The notes: generated by a model from the sequence alone, not told the origin. DNA of 64,000 nt from an uncultured Lachnospiraceae bacterium (GCA_947367855.1 CANBFE010000018.1:1-64000); one strand, 5' to 3'; positions 15,204 through 24,100 are shown, numbered from the stretch's first letter. Translations and numbers: made by a program.

Positions 15204-15452
15204 ATGGAACGGTATTTTACAGACGCCATATATATCCGCAGGGTTACGGGAAAATCGCCGGAACTGGAACTGCGGGAAAAGCATCTGTACGCAGAGTTGG
15301 CAGCCAATATCTCCGGTGAGGAGTATCTGCGGATAGAGGAAGAACTGAATCATTTTTATGACGAATTGGGAAAAGAGCTGTTCAACAGAGGGTTTATGGA
15401 GGGAATCCGCTTTCTCCTGAAATGCGCCTCTATGCCCCATGAGGATTTGTGA
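15204..15452 (+). CDS. Small helical protein of unknown function
   Basis: An 82-residue, charged, mostly helical protein (MERYFTDAIYIRRVTGKSPE, then EEYLRIEEELNHFYDELGKE). It has AGGAGG eight bases before the ATG and the island promoter element A upstream, which supports expression. I do not recognise the family; small proteins of this type often accompany mobile elements in Lachnospiraceae. Its end faces the minus-strand XRE gene, 30 bp away. No catalytic residues or membrane segment can be seen. Confidence 0.6.
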   Translation: MERYFTDAIYIRRVTGKSPELELREKHLYAELAANISGEEYLRIEEELNHFYDELGKELFNRGFMEGIRFLLKCASMPHEDL

Positions 15453-15482
15453 ATTGATTTTCCTGCATTTCCAGGCGGAAAT

Positions 15483-15839
15483 TTAATTTTCCCCTTTTCC
15501 GTCCCGGAAGGAATTTTCATCCAGATAGCCAAACATAAGCTTCACCATGTTGACTGCCAACGCTCTCTGTGATTTTGTCCTGCCGGTCAGAAGTTGACGT
15601 AAAATCAAATATTCCGCATCCTCATCCGGATTAACGGAATCAGAAAGCAGGTAATCCACTGTAACGCCTAACCGGTTGGCCACCGCCACCAGATTATCCA
15701 GGGTCAGACTGCGCTCCCCGCGTTCAATCTGCCCGATATATGCCATGGAGAGGTTTACCTCTTCCGCTAACTTCTCCTGTGTAAGATTCAGTTTCAGACG
15801 TTCTTCCCGGATACGCCTGCCCAATGTCCGCCGCACCAT
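15483..15839 (-). CDS. XRE-family repressor of the accessory island
   Basis: A 118-residue protein. The N-terminal helix-turn-helix reads LGRRIREERLKLNLTQEKLA, then VNLSMAYIGQIERGERSLTL and VANRLGVTVDYLL, a compact XRE/SinR-like fold. A short C-terminal helical tail follows (ILRQLLTGRTKSQRALAVNM) and may dimerise. ATG 15839 has GGAGGG five bases upstream. It is divergent from the clpP-like operon, and both promoter regions carry AGTAT-N9-ATACT, which suggests it represses itself and the operon. The regulated set beyond that is inference. Confidence 0.82.
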   Translation of the reverse strand: MVRRTLGRRIREERLKLNLTQEKLAEEVNLSMAYIGQIERGERSLTLDNLVAVANRLGVTVDYLLSDSVNPDEDAEYLILRQLLTGRTKSQRALAVNMVKLMFGYLDENSFRDGKGEN

Positions 15840-15859
15840 AGAATCCCTCCAATGCTTAT

Positions 15860-15878
15860 AGTATATCCCAATCATACT
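15860..15878. promoter_or_regulatory. Putative XRE operator, AGTAT-N9-ATACT (regulator side)
   Basis: The 19-bp dyad AGTAT-ATCCCAATC-ATACT lies 21 bp upstream of the XRE start codon. It overlaps a minus-strand promoter whose TATGAT -10 box is 17 bp from TTACAC. The same dyad with identical spacing occurs at 16013-16031. Confidence 0.55.
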
Positions 15879-15949
15879 AAAAGATGAGATTTTGTGTAAT
15901 CTGCACAAGGCATTATTTTTCTATGCTGTATGCTATATTTGATTATATC

Positions 15950-15988
15950 GTAATTTTTACAAATGCCGGAATCGGCACCTGATAGAAT
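15950..15988 (+). promoter_or_regulatory. Island promoter element D (clpP-like operon)
   Basis: GTAATTTTTAC (15950-15960) followed by CCTGA-TAGAAT with 20 bp between TTACAA and the -10 box. It shares its layout with the elements at 15074, 25121 and 29289 and drives the clpP-like operon. A TGCCG/CGGCA hairpin lies between the two boxes. Confidence 0.5.
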
Positions 15989-16012
15989 GGTATTACAGCC
16001 ACGGAAGCGTCA

Positions 16013-16031
16013 AGTATTAATAAGTAATACT
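16013..16031. promoter_or_regulatory. Putative XRE operator, AGTAT-N9-ATACT (operon side)
   Basis: AGTATTA-ATAAG-TAATACT has perfect 7-bp arms and the same AGTAT-N9-ATACT outline as 15860-15878. It lies just downstream of the operon -10 box, where bound repressor would block transcription. Confidence 0.55.
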
Positions 16032-16096
16032 CCTGGCTGAACGGTAAAGTCGCACTGCCGCCGCGCAGCGACTACATATTAGGAGGAAACAGCTTT

Positions 16097-16693
16097 ATGT
16101 ACATTTCAAACGAAGCAAGAATCATCAGGGAATCATCCCACGGCTACGATCTCATTCCCATCCAGGATGAGATGCTGTCCCACCGGGAGGTGGAACTGGT
16201 GGGAGAAGTGGACGCAGCCTCGGTGAACGCTCTGGTCCGTCAGCTGCGCTACCTGCAGCGGCAGGACCCGGAGGGACAGATCACCCTTTTTATCAACAGC
16301 CCCGGCGGCAGCGTAGACAGCGGCATGGCTCTCTACGATGTGATGCAGGCGGTGAGCTGTCCCATCCGTACGGTTTGTGTGGGACTGGCGGCTTCCATGG
16401 CGGCGTTGCTTTTTGTATCAGGGAGCAGGCGGGACATGCTGCCCCACAGCCGTATCATGATCCATGACCCGCTGATCGTCCAGACCGGCGGCAGCGCCCT
16501 GAAACTGAAAGCGGTCAGCGATGACCTGATGGAGACCCGGCAGATTATTGCCAGGGTCATCTCGGAACACTCCGGCAAAAGCCTGGAGGAGGTTCTGGCC
16601 AAAACCGCCACAGACAGCTATTTCCGGGCGGAGGAGGCCGTGGAATTCGGCCTGGCGGACCATATTATCACGAGCCTGGCCGAGGGCTGTTAG
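16097..16693 (+). CDS. ClpP-like serine protease
   Basis: A 198-residue ClpP/crotonase-fold peptidase. The catalytic triad is visible: Ser in VGLAASMAALL near residue 98, His in SRIMIHDPL near 123, and Asp in KTATDSYF near 174. The oligomer-interface segment INSPGGSVDSGMALYDVM is intact. Housekeeping ClpP forms 14-mers fed by ClpX/ClpC; this copy has a divergent N-terminus and no adjacent Clp ATPase. Instead a VirD4-like ATPase follows. AGGAGG lies upstream of the ATG. It is the first gene of an operon repressed, I infer, by the divergent XRE protein. It is probably not a phage head-maturation protease, since no portal or capsid gene is nearby. Confidence 0.85.
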   Translation: MYISNEARIIRESSHGYDLIPIQDEMLSHREVELVGEVDAASVNALVRQLRYLQRQDPEGQITLFINSPGGSVDSGMALYDVMQAVSCPIRTVCVGLAASMAALLFVSGSRRDMLPHSRIMIHDPLIVQTGGSALKLKAVSDDLMETRQIIARVISEHSGKSLEEVLAKTATDSYFRAEEAVEFGLADHIITSLAEGC

Positions 16694-16768
16694 GCCATGG
16701 AGGGAACCGGCGGAAGCCTGTATCAAATGGAAAAATCCACAGAGGAATTTCAGAAGGGAGAAGAAAAT

Positions 16769-18073
16769 ATGTTTCACAACGTCAGATCCAATCGTATTCT
16801 TGCAAAGGGTGTCTCTGTCAGCAACGACACCTGGGTCACGGGGATTAACAACAACGACCTGGTGGTGGGGCCTTCCGGCGGCGGAAAAACCAGGGGCTAT
16901 GTGGTGCCCAACATCCTCCATACCCAGGACAGCCTCATTGTGGCCGACACCAAGGGGAACCTGCGCAGGCTCTACGGCAGACATCTGGAAAAGCAGGGCT
17001 ACACGGTCATGCACCTGGACTTCACCGACACGGCCGCCACTCCCTGGGGTTACAATCCCCTGACTTACATCCGGAAATGCCGGGACAGCGAGGCCAACCG
17101 GGAGGGCGACTACTACAACGAGCAGGACATCAAGAAGGTGGCGCAGGCTATCTGCCCGTGCAATAACCACAAAGAGCCTTTCTGGGACATGGCTGCCCAG
17201 ATGTACCTGGAGGCCATCCTCCTTTTCGTCCTGAACCGGCTGCCCCGGAAGCAGCATGACCTGTACCAGGCGTATACCTTCCTTACGAAGATGGGGACTG
17301 CCGATCTGGACAATGTGGTGGCGGAGGAATGCATTGCGCACCCGGACTGCGCCTTTGCGCGGAAATTCAGGATGGTGCAGCAGAATACAAAGGCGGACAG
17401 GATGGACGCCAGTATCAAGGGGATCCTGGCACAGCACCTGGATGCGGTGTCTTACTCCGGCATGAAACGGATGTTCCGGATGCAGCGCCAGGTGGACCTG
17501 GGGGCATTCCTTAGGGGAAAGACGGTTCTGTTCCTGTCCGTCAGCGACTCCGACCGCAGCCAGGATGCCCTGATCAATCTGTTCTATACCCAGGCGCTGC
17601 AGTATCTTATGGCTGCTGCGGACAGGCAGCCGGACAGCCGGCTTCCCATCCCGGTGCGCTTGATCCTGGACGATTTCAGCACCAACACCTTGATTCCTGA
17701 TTTCGACAAGATCATCTCCGTGATCCGTTCCCGGGAGATTTATGTCAGCCTGATCGTACAGAGCCTCTCCCAGTTGGAGGGCCTCTACGGAGAGTCAAAG
17801 GCCCAGACCATCATCAATAACTGTGACCATTGCCTGTACCTGGGGGGGACAGACACCCGGACGGCAAGGTATTTTGCGGAAAAGTTCAACTGCCAGGTTT
17901 CTACGGTATTAAACCTCCCCTTAGACAGCCTGTTCCTCTTCACCCGGGGCAGCGAGCCGCGGAAGGCTGTAAAGTACGAGCTGAATGGAGATGATGCTTA
18001 CCGCAGCCTGATGGAAACGTTGGAGCAGGCTGTTGATGAGAGCGAAGCGGTATTTGGAAGCGATGGTTTGTAA
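16769..18073 (+). CDS. VirD4/TraG-like ATPase without membrane anchor
   Basis: A 434-residue protein matching the soluble ATPase domain of type IV coupling proteins. Walker A is VVGPSGGGKTR near residue 40, followed by VVPNILHTQDSLIVADTKG. A middle helix PFWDMAAQMYLEAILLFVL and Walker B RLILDDFST come next, then IISVIRSREIYVSLIVQSL and INNCDHCLYLGG. Coupling proteins normally begin with two membrane helices and have DEF at Walker B; here the anchor is absent and the motif is DDF. No relaxase or mating-pair gene is present. ATG 16769 with AAGGGAG is preferred over the ATG at 16697, which has a poor ribosome site. A role as partner ATPase of the ClpP-like protease is speculation. Confidence 0.8.
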   Translation: MFHNVRSNRILAKGVSVSNDTWVTGINNNDLVVGPSGGGKTRGYVVPNILHTQDSLIVADTKGNLRRLYGRHLEKQGYTVMHLDFTDTAATPWGYNPLTYIRKCRDSEANREGDYYNEQDIKKVAQAICPCNNHKEPFWDMAAQMYLEAILLFVLNRLPRKQHDLYQAYTFLTKMGTADLDNVVAEECIAHPDCAFARKFRMVQQNTKADRMDASIKGILAQHLDAVSYSGMKRMFRMQRQVDLGAFLRGKTVLFLSVSDSDRSQDALINLFYTQALQYLMAAADRQPDSRLPIPVRLILDDFSTNTLIPDFDKIISVIRSREIYVSLIVQSLSQLEGLYGESKAQTIINNCDHCLYLGGTDTRTARYFAEKFNCQVSTVLNLPLDSLFLFTRGSEPRKAVKYELNGDDAYRSLMETLEQAVDESEAVFGSDGL

Positions 18074-18082
18074 CGTATTTGG

Positions 18083-18208
18083 ATGTATCGGGAATTTCGG
18101 AAACGCCTGGGCAAGGGGCCGTTCTATTACGGCGGCTTCTGCCATGGCTTCCGGCCGGAGAAGATATATTGTATTACTACCTATGCTGTAAGTTGTATTA
18201 TTCTTTAG
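18083..18208 (+). CDS. Possible 41-residue peptide
   Basis: A short open frame beginning ten bases after the ATPase stop codon. It encodes a basic, aromatic-rich peptide with RKRLGKGPFYYGGFCHGFRP. The composition is not what a random frame usually gives, but there is no clear ribosome site and no family is recognised. It may be a translated fragment of a lost gene. Confidence 0.25.
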   Translation: MYREFRKRLGKGPFYYGGFCHGFRPEKIYCITTYAVSCIIL

Positions 18209-18308
18209 CGTATGCTAAGATGGCAGAGAGCAGGAAAAAGATGCAGAGGGCCGGTTTCTGCAAGAGGATGGCGGGCGCGGTCTGCAAAAAGGAAAGGAGA
18301 AATCAGAT

Positions 18309-20762
18309 ATGGACAAAGAGGATAAAGCAACCCGGTCCCCGGACAATGGATTCCAGGAAAATCCGATCTGGCAGGAAATGATCCGCCAGGCCAGGAGGGA
18401 CGGGTGGATTATCTGCCTCCACCTCTTTTATGGATGTCTTTTGGAGAAATACGTGGGTCCCGGACCGGAGGTGGTGGTTCCGGACAGGATTTCGTCATTG
18501 TGTTCGGGCGCTTTCGGAGGCCGTAGGGATCTGACGGGCATAACCCTTCCAAAGAGGCTTAAGTTTATCGATGGATATGCCTTTTCCGGCTGCACAGGCC
18601 TGACCAGTGTGACGATTCCGGAAAGCGTTGTCGAGATCCGCGACTATGCCTTTTATGGTTGTACAGGCCTGACTGAAATCAAGGTAGACACAGAGAATAA
18701 ATTTTACCGCGCAGTGGACGGCCTGCTGTTGGAAATGCGGATAAGGTGGAAGTGGGATGAAGAGGACGGCGTTGATGATTCTAATGGTTTGGGAGAGTTG
18801 AAGCCCGGGACTTGTGAGGAGGAAGACGGCGGTGGGGATTCTTCTGTCCGGGGCGATACGATATCTGGAATGTATGAAGAAGACGTATGTGCTTTGAGCG
18901 GTATGAAACCCACGGTAGATGAAGATGGGAAAGAGGGGGATTGGGAGGGCTATGAGAAGCATTATGTTTTGCACTGCTGTCCGTTGGGGAAGACCGGCGC
19001 ATTGGTGATCCCGGAGGGGATCCGGGGAATCTGCGAAAGTGCCTTTTCCGGCTGCGTGAGCCTGACCCACATCGAGATTCCGGGGCGTAATACCTATATC
19101 AGTCCTTTCGTGTTTGAGGGCTGTACGAGTCTGTCCGGCGTGGTTCTCCCGAAGGGCATTCTCCAAATCTGTGAAGGCGCTTTTTCCGGCTGCACGGGCC
19201 TGACCCGGGTGGAGATTCCGGAGGGTGTCGTGGAAATTGGCAGAAATGCTTTTTCCGGCTGCGTGAACCTGACCCGGGTGGACATTCCGGAGAGTGTCGT
19301 GGAAATTGGCAGAAATGCCTTTTCCGGCTGCACGGGCCTGTCCGAGGTGACGATCCCTAAGGGCATCAGCAGGATCGGCAGCAATGCGTTCAGCGGCTGT
19401 ACTTTCCTGCGCACTGCCATTCCGGAAACTGGGGAAGATGATTGGACGGAGGGGGATGACTATGGCGAAGACGCTTTTTATTTTGCGGCTGAATTCGAAG
19501 AAGACGATTCCTGGGAATACGGCTCGGAGTATCCGGAGGATTCCCCGTATGAGGATGAAGCCGGTGACTGCCACTGGGACAGGGATGGAACGGGCATCAT
19601 ATTCAGCAACAGGGAGAAGCAAACATTAAAATCAAAGCCCGTCGATAACGGGCAGAAAGGTGAAAATATGGAAAAACAGGAAAGAGATCTTTTGACACTG
19701 GAGGAGCGACTTCAATATGCGGCAGAGTCCCGGGCATCCTCGCCGGAAGCCGCTGTCCGGATGGTGCGGAAATTTTCCGAAATCCCCGCCGGGTATTTTT
19801 TCTGCGGAGCGGAAGACTTGGATGCCATGAATGAACTGACAGGGAGGTTCTGGGAGCATCCCTCTGTGGACGTGGATACTTATCATGGCTTCTGTCAGAC
19901 CTTCAGGCTGGCGATAATCTACGATACCGCCTGCCGTATGCGGGATCAGCCGGAAATGGTGCTGTCTGCGGAGGACTCCGATCATCCCTGCCGGCTCCTC
20001 TGGCGCGCCGGCACGGTCAATGCCGTCATTTTGCTGGGGCTGATGCTGCTGGACCATGCGAAGGACAGGGGGAAGAACAAAGATATCTACCACTGCATGA
20101 GGATGACCCTGGGACAGTATCTGGATGCCCTGGCGGAATTTACTTCCGGGGAGGAGGGGATGCCGGGATCGTCCCATACAGATTTCCGATTGTTTGGACA
20201 GTGCTTTCTGAAGAGCCATGACGGCTCATGGACTCTGGGGGAGGCCTTAGCGGATATCCTAAGGCGCTATATTGCCGCGCAGCAGGAATTTGGCCGTCTG
20301 GACCATATCCTCCGTTGCATGGATGCCCTTTGCTGCTGCCTGGAAGAACAGGGAGGGACGCAGGCGGACAGCGCACGACAGTTCCGGGAGATCCTGGGTA
20401 AGTATTGTCCCGGTTTGGAGGGACGGAAGCTGATGGAGGAAGGGGGAAGGTATCCGGATCCTTATGGGCATTATCTCGCCCTGGCCGGAGCGTATCCGGA
20501 GGATGTGCCGGATCCCGGCAGGGAAGGACTTGCCCCGAGAGCTGTCCGCAGCCAGGTATTTTTGCCTGAATATGACTGCAGCCCCCAGTCCCTGCGTGCG
20601 CTGGTAGCCCAGACGCCCTTCCGGGATTTCCGGGAGCTTCTGGAGAAGAACATCTGCGAGGAACGGATGGCCCATGCCATGGAGGAGATAAACGCGTCGG
20701 CGGTGTATCTGTATACGATGTGGGTGGAGCCGTATCTGCCGGCTGAATGGTCCGGCTTCTGA
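18309..20762 (+). CDS. BspA-type leucine-rich repeat protein with helical C-terminal domain
   Basis: An 817-residue cytoplasmic-looking protein without signal peptide. Residues about 45-130 and 235-370 are BspA-like LRR_5 repeats (AFSGCTGLTSVTIPESVVEI and variants). The two blocks are separated by an acidic linker (residues 140-215) and followed by a second acidic linker to about 435. Residues 454-817 are helical, starting MEKQERDLLTLEERLQYAAE. Most BspA proteins are exported; this one is not and sits in the clpP-ATPase operon, so it may recognise partner proteins inside the cell. AAAGGAG lies nine bases before the ATG. An internal ATG at 19668 with AAAGGTG could yield the C-terminal domain alone. 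No function is assigned. Confidence 0.78.
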   Translation: MDKEDKATRSPDNGFQENPIWQEMIRQARRDGWIICLHLFYGCLLEKYVGPGPEVVVPDRISSLCSGAFGGRRDLTGITLPKRLKFIDGYAFSGCTGLTSVTIPESVVEIRDYAFYGCTGLTEIKVDTENKFYRAVDGLLLEMRIRWKWDEEDGVDDSNGLGELKPGTCEEEDGGGDSSVRGDTISGMYEEDVCALSGMKPTVDEDGKEGDWEGYEKHYVLHCCPLGKTGALVIPEGIRGICESAFSGCVSLTHIEIPGRNTYISPFVFEGCTSLSGVVLPKGILQICEGAFSGCTGLTRVEIPEGVVEIGRNAFSGCVNLTRVDIPESVVEIGRNAFSGCTGLSEVTIPKGISRIGSNAFSGCTFLRTAIPETGEDDWTEGDDYGEDAFYFAAEFEEDDSWEYGSEYPEDSPYEDEAGDCHWDRDGTGIIFSNREKQTLKSKPVDNGQKGENMEKQERDLLTLEERLQYAAESRASSPEAAVRMVRKFSEIPAGYFFCGAEDLDAMNELTGRFWEHPSVDVDTYHGFCQTFRLAIIYDTACRMRDQPEMVLSAEDSDHPCRLLWRAGTVNAVILLGLMLLDHAKDRGKNKDIYHCMRMTLGQYLDALAEFTSGEEGMPGSSHTDFRLFGQCFLKSHDGSWTLGEALADILRRYIAAQQEFGRLDHILRCMDALCCCLEEQGGTQADSARQFREILGKYCPGLEGRKLMEEGGRYPDPYGHYLALAGAYPEDVPDPGREGLAPRAVRSQVFLPEYDCSPQSLRALVAQTPFRDFRELLEKNICEERMAHAMEEINASAVYLYTMWVEPYLPAEWSGF
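19180..19386 (+). repeat. 69-bp tandem repeats in the LRR gene
   Basis: Units starting at 19180, 19249 and 19318 each encode one 23-residue LRR. The first two are almost identical at the nucleotide level, including silent positions, which points to recent duplication or gene conversion. Confidence 0.75.
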
Positions 20763-20987
20763 CTGTGACAGGATGGGCAGGGGCTGTGGGGAAACTGCCT
20801 GAAGCCGCAAGATGTGCTGTGGCGCATTTGGATTCACAGCGATAGATTGCGGGCCAACAACATTTCTCTGCAGCCCATACAGGGTTCCGCAAGATGCAGA
20901 TGGGACGTCTTGCGGGAATCTGCCGGATTGTTTTATACTGCGTACACATTATATTCCCGATTTCAGGAGAGGAGAGGTAAGAAGAGG

Positions 20988-22388
20988 ATGAGAATATTGG
21001 AGGGAAACTGGGGAAATTACCAAAAGAATCTGCTGTGCCTCCAGGAGGTGACAGAGAGGCTGACAGGCCATATGAAGGGGCATGGATACTCCTTCCGGCC
21101 GCAGATCACGGACGGGAAGGGAAACTTTAGCCAGGAGAAGCTCTGCAGCCTGGTGGGAGAACTCATGGGCGGCTGGGCGGAGAAGCTGCAGACGTATATG
21201 GACAGGGATCCGGCTACAGGAGAGAGTCTGGCGGAACCCTATCTTAGGGAGCGGCGGGAGCTGTATGGACTCTACCTCTACCTGGTCATGCGGTGCAGTC
21301 TGTACGAGGGAGCGTATGTACGTGCCTATCCTTACGGCTTCGTGTCGAAGGAGCGGACGGATTTTGCTTTCCTTCTGGAACAGGCCAGACGGATTTCCAG
21401 GAGATGGTGCGTCATGGCCGGTCCGGACGGCAGCAAAACGAATGAACTCTACGAGGGCTATGACACACACTTCGGCTTCCATCTCTATAAAATCATTGTT
21501 GATCCGGAGAGAGAGTTCAGCGACAGCGCCCTGAGTCCCTGGTGGGGGCTGCCTAATACCAGGCTTAATTCCATGACCAATGAGGGCAACATGAAACGCA
21601 TCTTCATCAGGCATCATCCGGGTTCCTGCCGGAAAGGAAGGGGCGAGGGGAGCGCCCGGGACGAAGCGGCGGAATCGGGTGAAGGAACAGCCCCGGACAA
21701 AGCGATAAGCGAGGGCGAAGGAACAGCGCCGGACAAAGCGATAAGCGTGGGCGGAGGAACGGCTCCGGACAAAGACACGACTCTGGAGGAAGGGGCAGTC
21801 CGGGCGGAAAAAGCGGTGCAGACGGAGAAGGGCAGCGGCGAGGACGGAATGGACGGCTCTGTGTGCTGCGAAAACAGGGAAAACACCGATGTCCCTGCGG
21901 AGGGAGCCGAAGGCGGCTCGGACGGCGATGACGACTACGGGGATGCTTATGAGGATTATGATGACTATGACGATTATGACGATTATGATTATGATGCCTA
22001 TGAGGATTATGATGAGGACGATGACCCTTACCCGTTTCCTGATTTCGAAAGCAAAGCTGCATTTGAGGCCGCCGAGTTGGAGCGGATGGCAGAGGAGTAC
22101 GAGCGGAGGGATTACCTGGCCGGGCTTGCCTTAGGCTTTGCATGCAAGGCCGAGTATCTGGAAGCCTGCAAGAGGTTTGCGGCGCTCTTTGAGAAGGCCG
22201 GTGCTGCGGTGTTGCGGGACTTTTCGCAGGAGCTGGAGGTGATCGTGGATCTGTATCTGCTTGATCGGGAACTCTCCCCCATGGCGGATACCGATAAGGT
22301 GTTGGACGTGTACAGCCGTATCTATGACGGTCCCTGCCGGCAGGCGGAACGCTGTGAGAGGGGGCTGCAATGGAAGAAAAATCAGTGA
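20988..22388 (+). CDS. Large acidic protein of unknown function
   Basis: A 466-residue protein I do not recognise. Residues 1-205 are a folded-looking domain (MRILEGNWGNYQKNLLCLQE, GELMGGWAEKLQTYMDRDP, PWWGLPNTRLNSMTNEGNMK). Residues 215-300 are low complexity with three 12-residue GTAPDKAIS units. Residues 330-375 are an Asp/Tyr-rich run (DYDDYDDYD type), and residues 380-466 a final helical domain. ATG 20988 has AAGAGG upstream and starts the protein-like sequence; the frame extends earlier without a ribosome site. Its end overlaps the next gene by 19 bp. The acidic linker resembles those of the LRR protein, so the two may work together. No catalytic motif is seen. Confidence 0.7.
   Translation: MRILEGNWGNYQKNLLCLQEVTERLTGHMKGHGYSFRPQITDGKGNFSQEKLCSLVGELMGGWAEKLQTYMDRDPATGESLAEPYLRERRELYGLYLYLVMRCSLYEGAYVRAYPYGFVSKERTDFAFLLEQARRISRRWCVMAGPDGSKTNELYEGYDTHFGFHLYKIIVDPEREFSDSALSPWWGLPNTRLNSMTNEGNMKRIFIRHHPGSCRKGRGEGSARDEAAESGEGTAPDKAISEGEGTAPDKAISVGGGTAPDKDTTLEEGAVRAEKAVQTEKGSGEDGMDGSVCCENRENTDVPAEGAEGGSDGDDDYGDAYEDYDDYDDYDDYDYDAYEDYDEDDDPYPFPDFESKAAFEAAELERMAEEYERRDYLAGLALGFACKAEYLEACKRFAALFEKAGAAVLRDFSQELEVIVDLYLLDRELSPMADTDKVLDVYSRIYDGPCRQAERCERGLQWKKNQ
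21681..21788 (+). repeat. Three 36-bp tandem repeats (GTAPDKAIS units)
   Basis: Units start at 21681, 21717 and 21753 and encode EGTAPDKAISEG-like 12-mers in a disordered linker. They differ by only a few bases, indicating recent expansion. Confidence 0.7.
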
Positions 22389-24100
22389 ACAGTATCCGTG
22401 AGACTTTTTACAATGACATTATCTACGATTACCAGGTCAAATGCGAAGACCAACGTGAGAGGGCTTTCCTCTACAGGGCTTTTTGGGCGGAGAATGTTTC
22501 GGGGCTGCTGAAGTGCCTTGACAAGTCGCTTTCGGAGTATAGCCGTAAGAATCACCTGCAGTCGAAGGGCAAGTCCCAAATCAGGGAATTGTTGGAAGAG
22601 ACTGTGAGGGAGGACCCGGAATGGAGCAGGCTACTGGAGGAGGCTCCGGGGAAAGGCCGGGACTTTTGGGAGAAGCTTCCATGGCTTTTGGCGGAGAAAC
22701 CCATACGGCCCCGGGACGAGTCCCGAATCAAGGAGCTGTTGGGAAAAGTGATGGGAATGGAGGAATACTCGGACTGGGCCAGAGCCAGGAACCAGGACAA
22801 AACCAGGGATGTGCTTCTAAGGGATGTGCCGGGGAAGGACAAGAAGGAACGCCGTGACTTCTGGGAGGAGCTTTGGCGGAACGATGCCGGTTATATGGCG
22901 GGGCTGATCACGGACACGGACTATTATCTGTGGCTGACGGAGTACCTGGCTGAGCGGGACATCTATTATAAAGATAACAGCATGCAGGACGGACATTTGT
23001 GGTTGGAAACGCTGCTGTTGGAGTCGGGCGTGGTGAAGCCGGGGAAGGCAGGAAACGGGGAGTCCCCGGAGAGGGCGCAGGCGCCGGGGAACGGGAAACC
23101 TGCAGGGAATCCGGATGCCGGCCAGAGCGAAGACATCCGCATCAAGGCCAATGTGGGAAAGAAGCTGACTGAGCTTGCGAGGCTGATACGGGAGGAACGG
23201 GATGCCGGAGGGACGGAAATTGCCGGACGGCTGCAGCATCTGGAGATCTCTGTGAAAAACGGGGAGGATGAGGAGAAGGAGGACTATCTGCCCTGGCTGA
23301 CCGCCCGTCTGGAGCAGATGGCGCTCCACATTAAGATCAAGACCTGGCTGCAGGACAGCGGATATCCCGCCAGAGGGCAGGAGGGGGCAAGGAAGCCCGG
23401 AAAGGAGCCCCGGAAGCAGGACTTTTCCCTGCGGCTCTTCGAGGCGTACTGTGACAGCCGGGAGGGTTATGAATTCTGCAGGAAGGCACAGACGGGCGGG
23501 GAGGGCAGCGGGGTCTGGCATATGGAAGGCCAGGGATTCTGCGTGTTGGATGTGACTCCGCAGCAGGCCGACAAACTTCGGGAGAGCCTGGAGCAGGACA
23601 GGGAGCGGCCGCCCTATCTCTATATTCCCCTGGCCATACACACAGTGAGCGGATGTGTCTTCTTCCTTGCGGGGAAAGAGAACTACAGGGAACTGTATGA
23701 GAGGGCGGGAAAGAGGCCGGACGCGGGAAAGGCGCTGAAGGAGGCTTATGAGAAGGCAGGGACCCATTACTGCTTTGACTATCTGCGCCTGGATAAAAAA
23801 TTCCGGGAACAGTTCCTGGGGGATGTGGGAGGGGCGTTCCGCCTGCATCCTACCTTCCACAAAAAACAGGGGAAAAACTACGAGGAGGTTTTGGAGGATT
23901 TCAAGCGGTACTGCAAGCGCGGATGCGACAGCCCGCGCCGGGTGGTGAAGAACCTGAATGAGGAAATGGAAATGCCTGCCGATATCCGGAACGCGTTTAA
24001 CTGGGCTTTCGACAATGTGGAAGAGATGGAAGTAAGCCTTGAGGCGGCGGCTTCCTTCAATCATACCCGGGAAATGGCGGACAGGGAGTCCTGGCTGTGA
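22370..24100 (+). CDS. Large helical protein of unknown function
   Basis: A 576-residue, charged, mainly helical protein overlapping the preceding gene by 19 bp, so translationally coupled. The N-terminal 200 residues are rich in Trp and acidic/basic pairs (DFWEELWRNDAGYMAGLITD, YYLWLTEYLAERDIYY). A Pro/Gly/Asn-rich linker lies near 225-250. The C-terminal 200 residues include RPPYLYIPLAIHTVSG and YEEVLEDFKRYCKRGCDSPR. I recognise no family and see no nucleotide-binding or protease motif. It closes the XRE/ClpP/ATPase/LRR operon. A stem-loop at 24277-24331 may mark the end of the transcript. Confidence 0.68.
   Translation: MEEKSVNSIRETFYNDIIYDYQVKCEDQRERAFLYRAFWAENVSGLLKCLDKSLSEYSRKNHLQSKGKSQIRELLEETVREDPEWSRLLEEAPGKGRDFWEKLPWLLAEKPIRPRDESRIKELLGKVMGMEEYSDWARARNQDKTRDVLLRDVPGKDKKERRDFWEELWRNDAGYMAGLITDTDYYLWLTEYLAERDIYYKDNSMQDGHLWLETLLLESGVVKPGKAGNGESPERAQAPGNGKPAGNPDAGQSEDIRIKANVGKKLTELARLIREERDAGGTEIAGRLQHLEISVKNGEDEEKEDYLPWLTARLEQMALHIKIKTWLQDSGYPARGQEGARKPGKEPRKQDFSLRLFEAYCDSREGYEFCRKAQTGGEGSGVWHMEGQGFCVLDVTPQQADKLRESLEQDRERPPYLYIPLAIHTVSGCVFFLAGKENYRELYERAGKRPDAGKALKEAYEKAGTHYCFDYLRLDKKFREQFLGDVGGAFRLHPTFHKKQGKNYEEVLEDFKRYCKRGCDSPRRVVKNLNEEMEMPADIRNAFNWAFDNVEEMEVSLEAAASFNHTREMADRESWL

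Noticed and set aside
16097..18073. Prophage head-maturation protease and terminase-like pair
   Set aside because: The ATPase matches the TraG/VirD4 family rather than terminase, and no portal, capsid or tail gene is nearby.
16769..18073. Evidence of an integrative conjugative element
   Set aside because: Only a coupling-protein-like ATPase without membrane anchor is present; relaxase, mating-pair and integrase genes are not seen.
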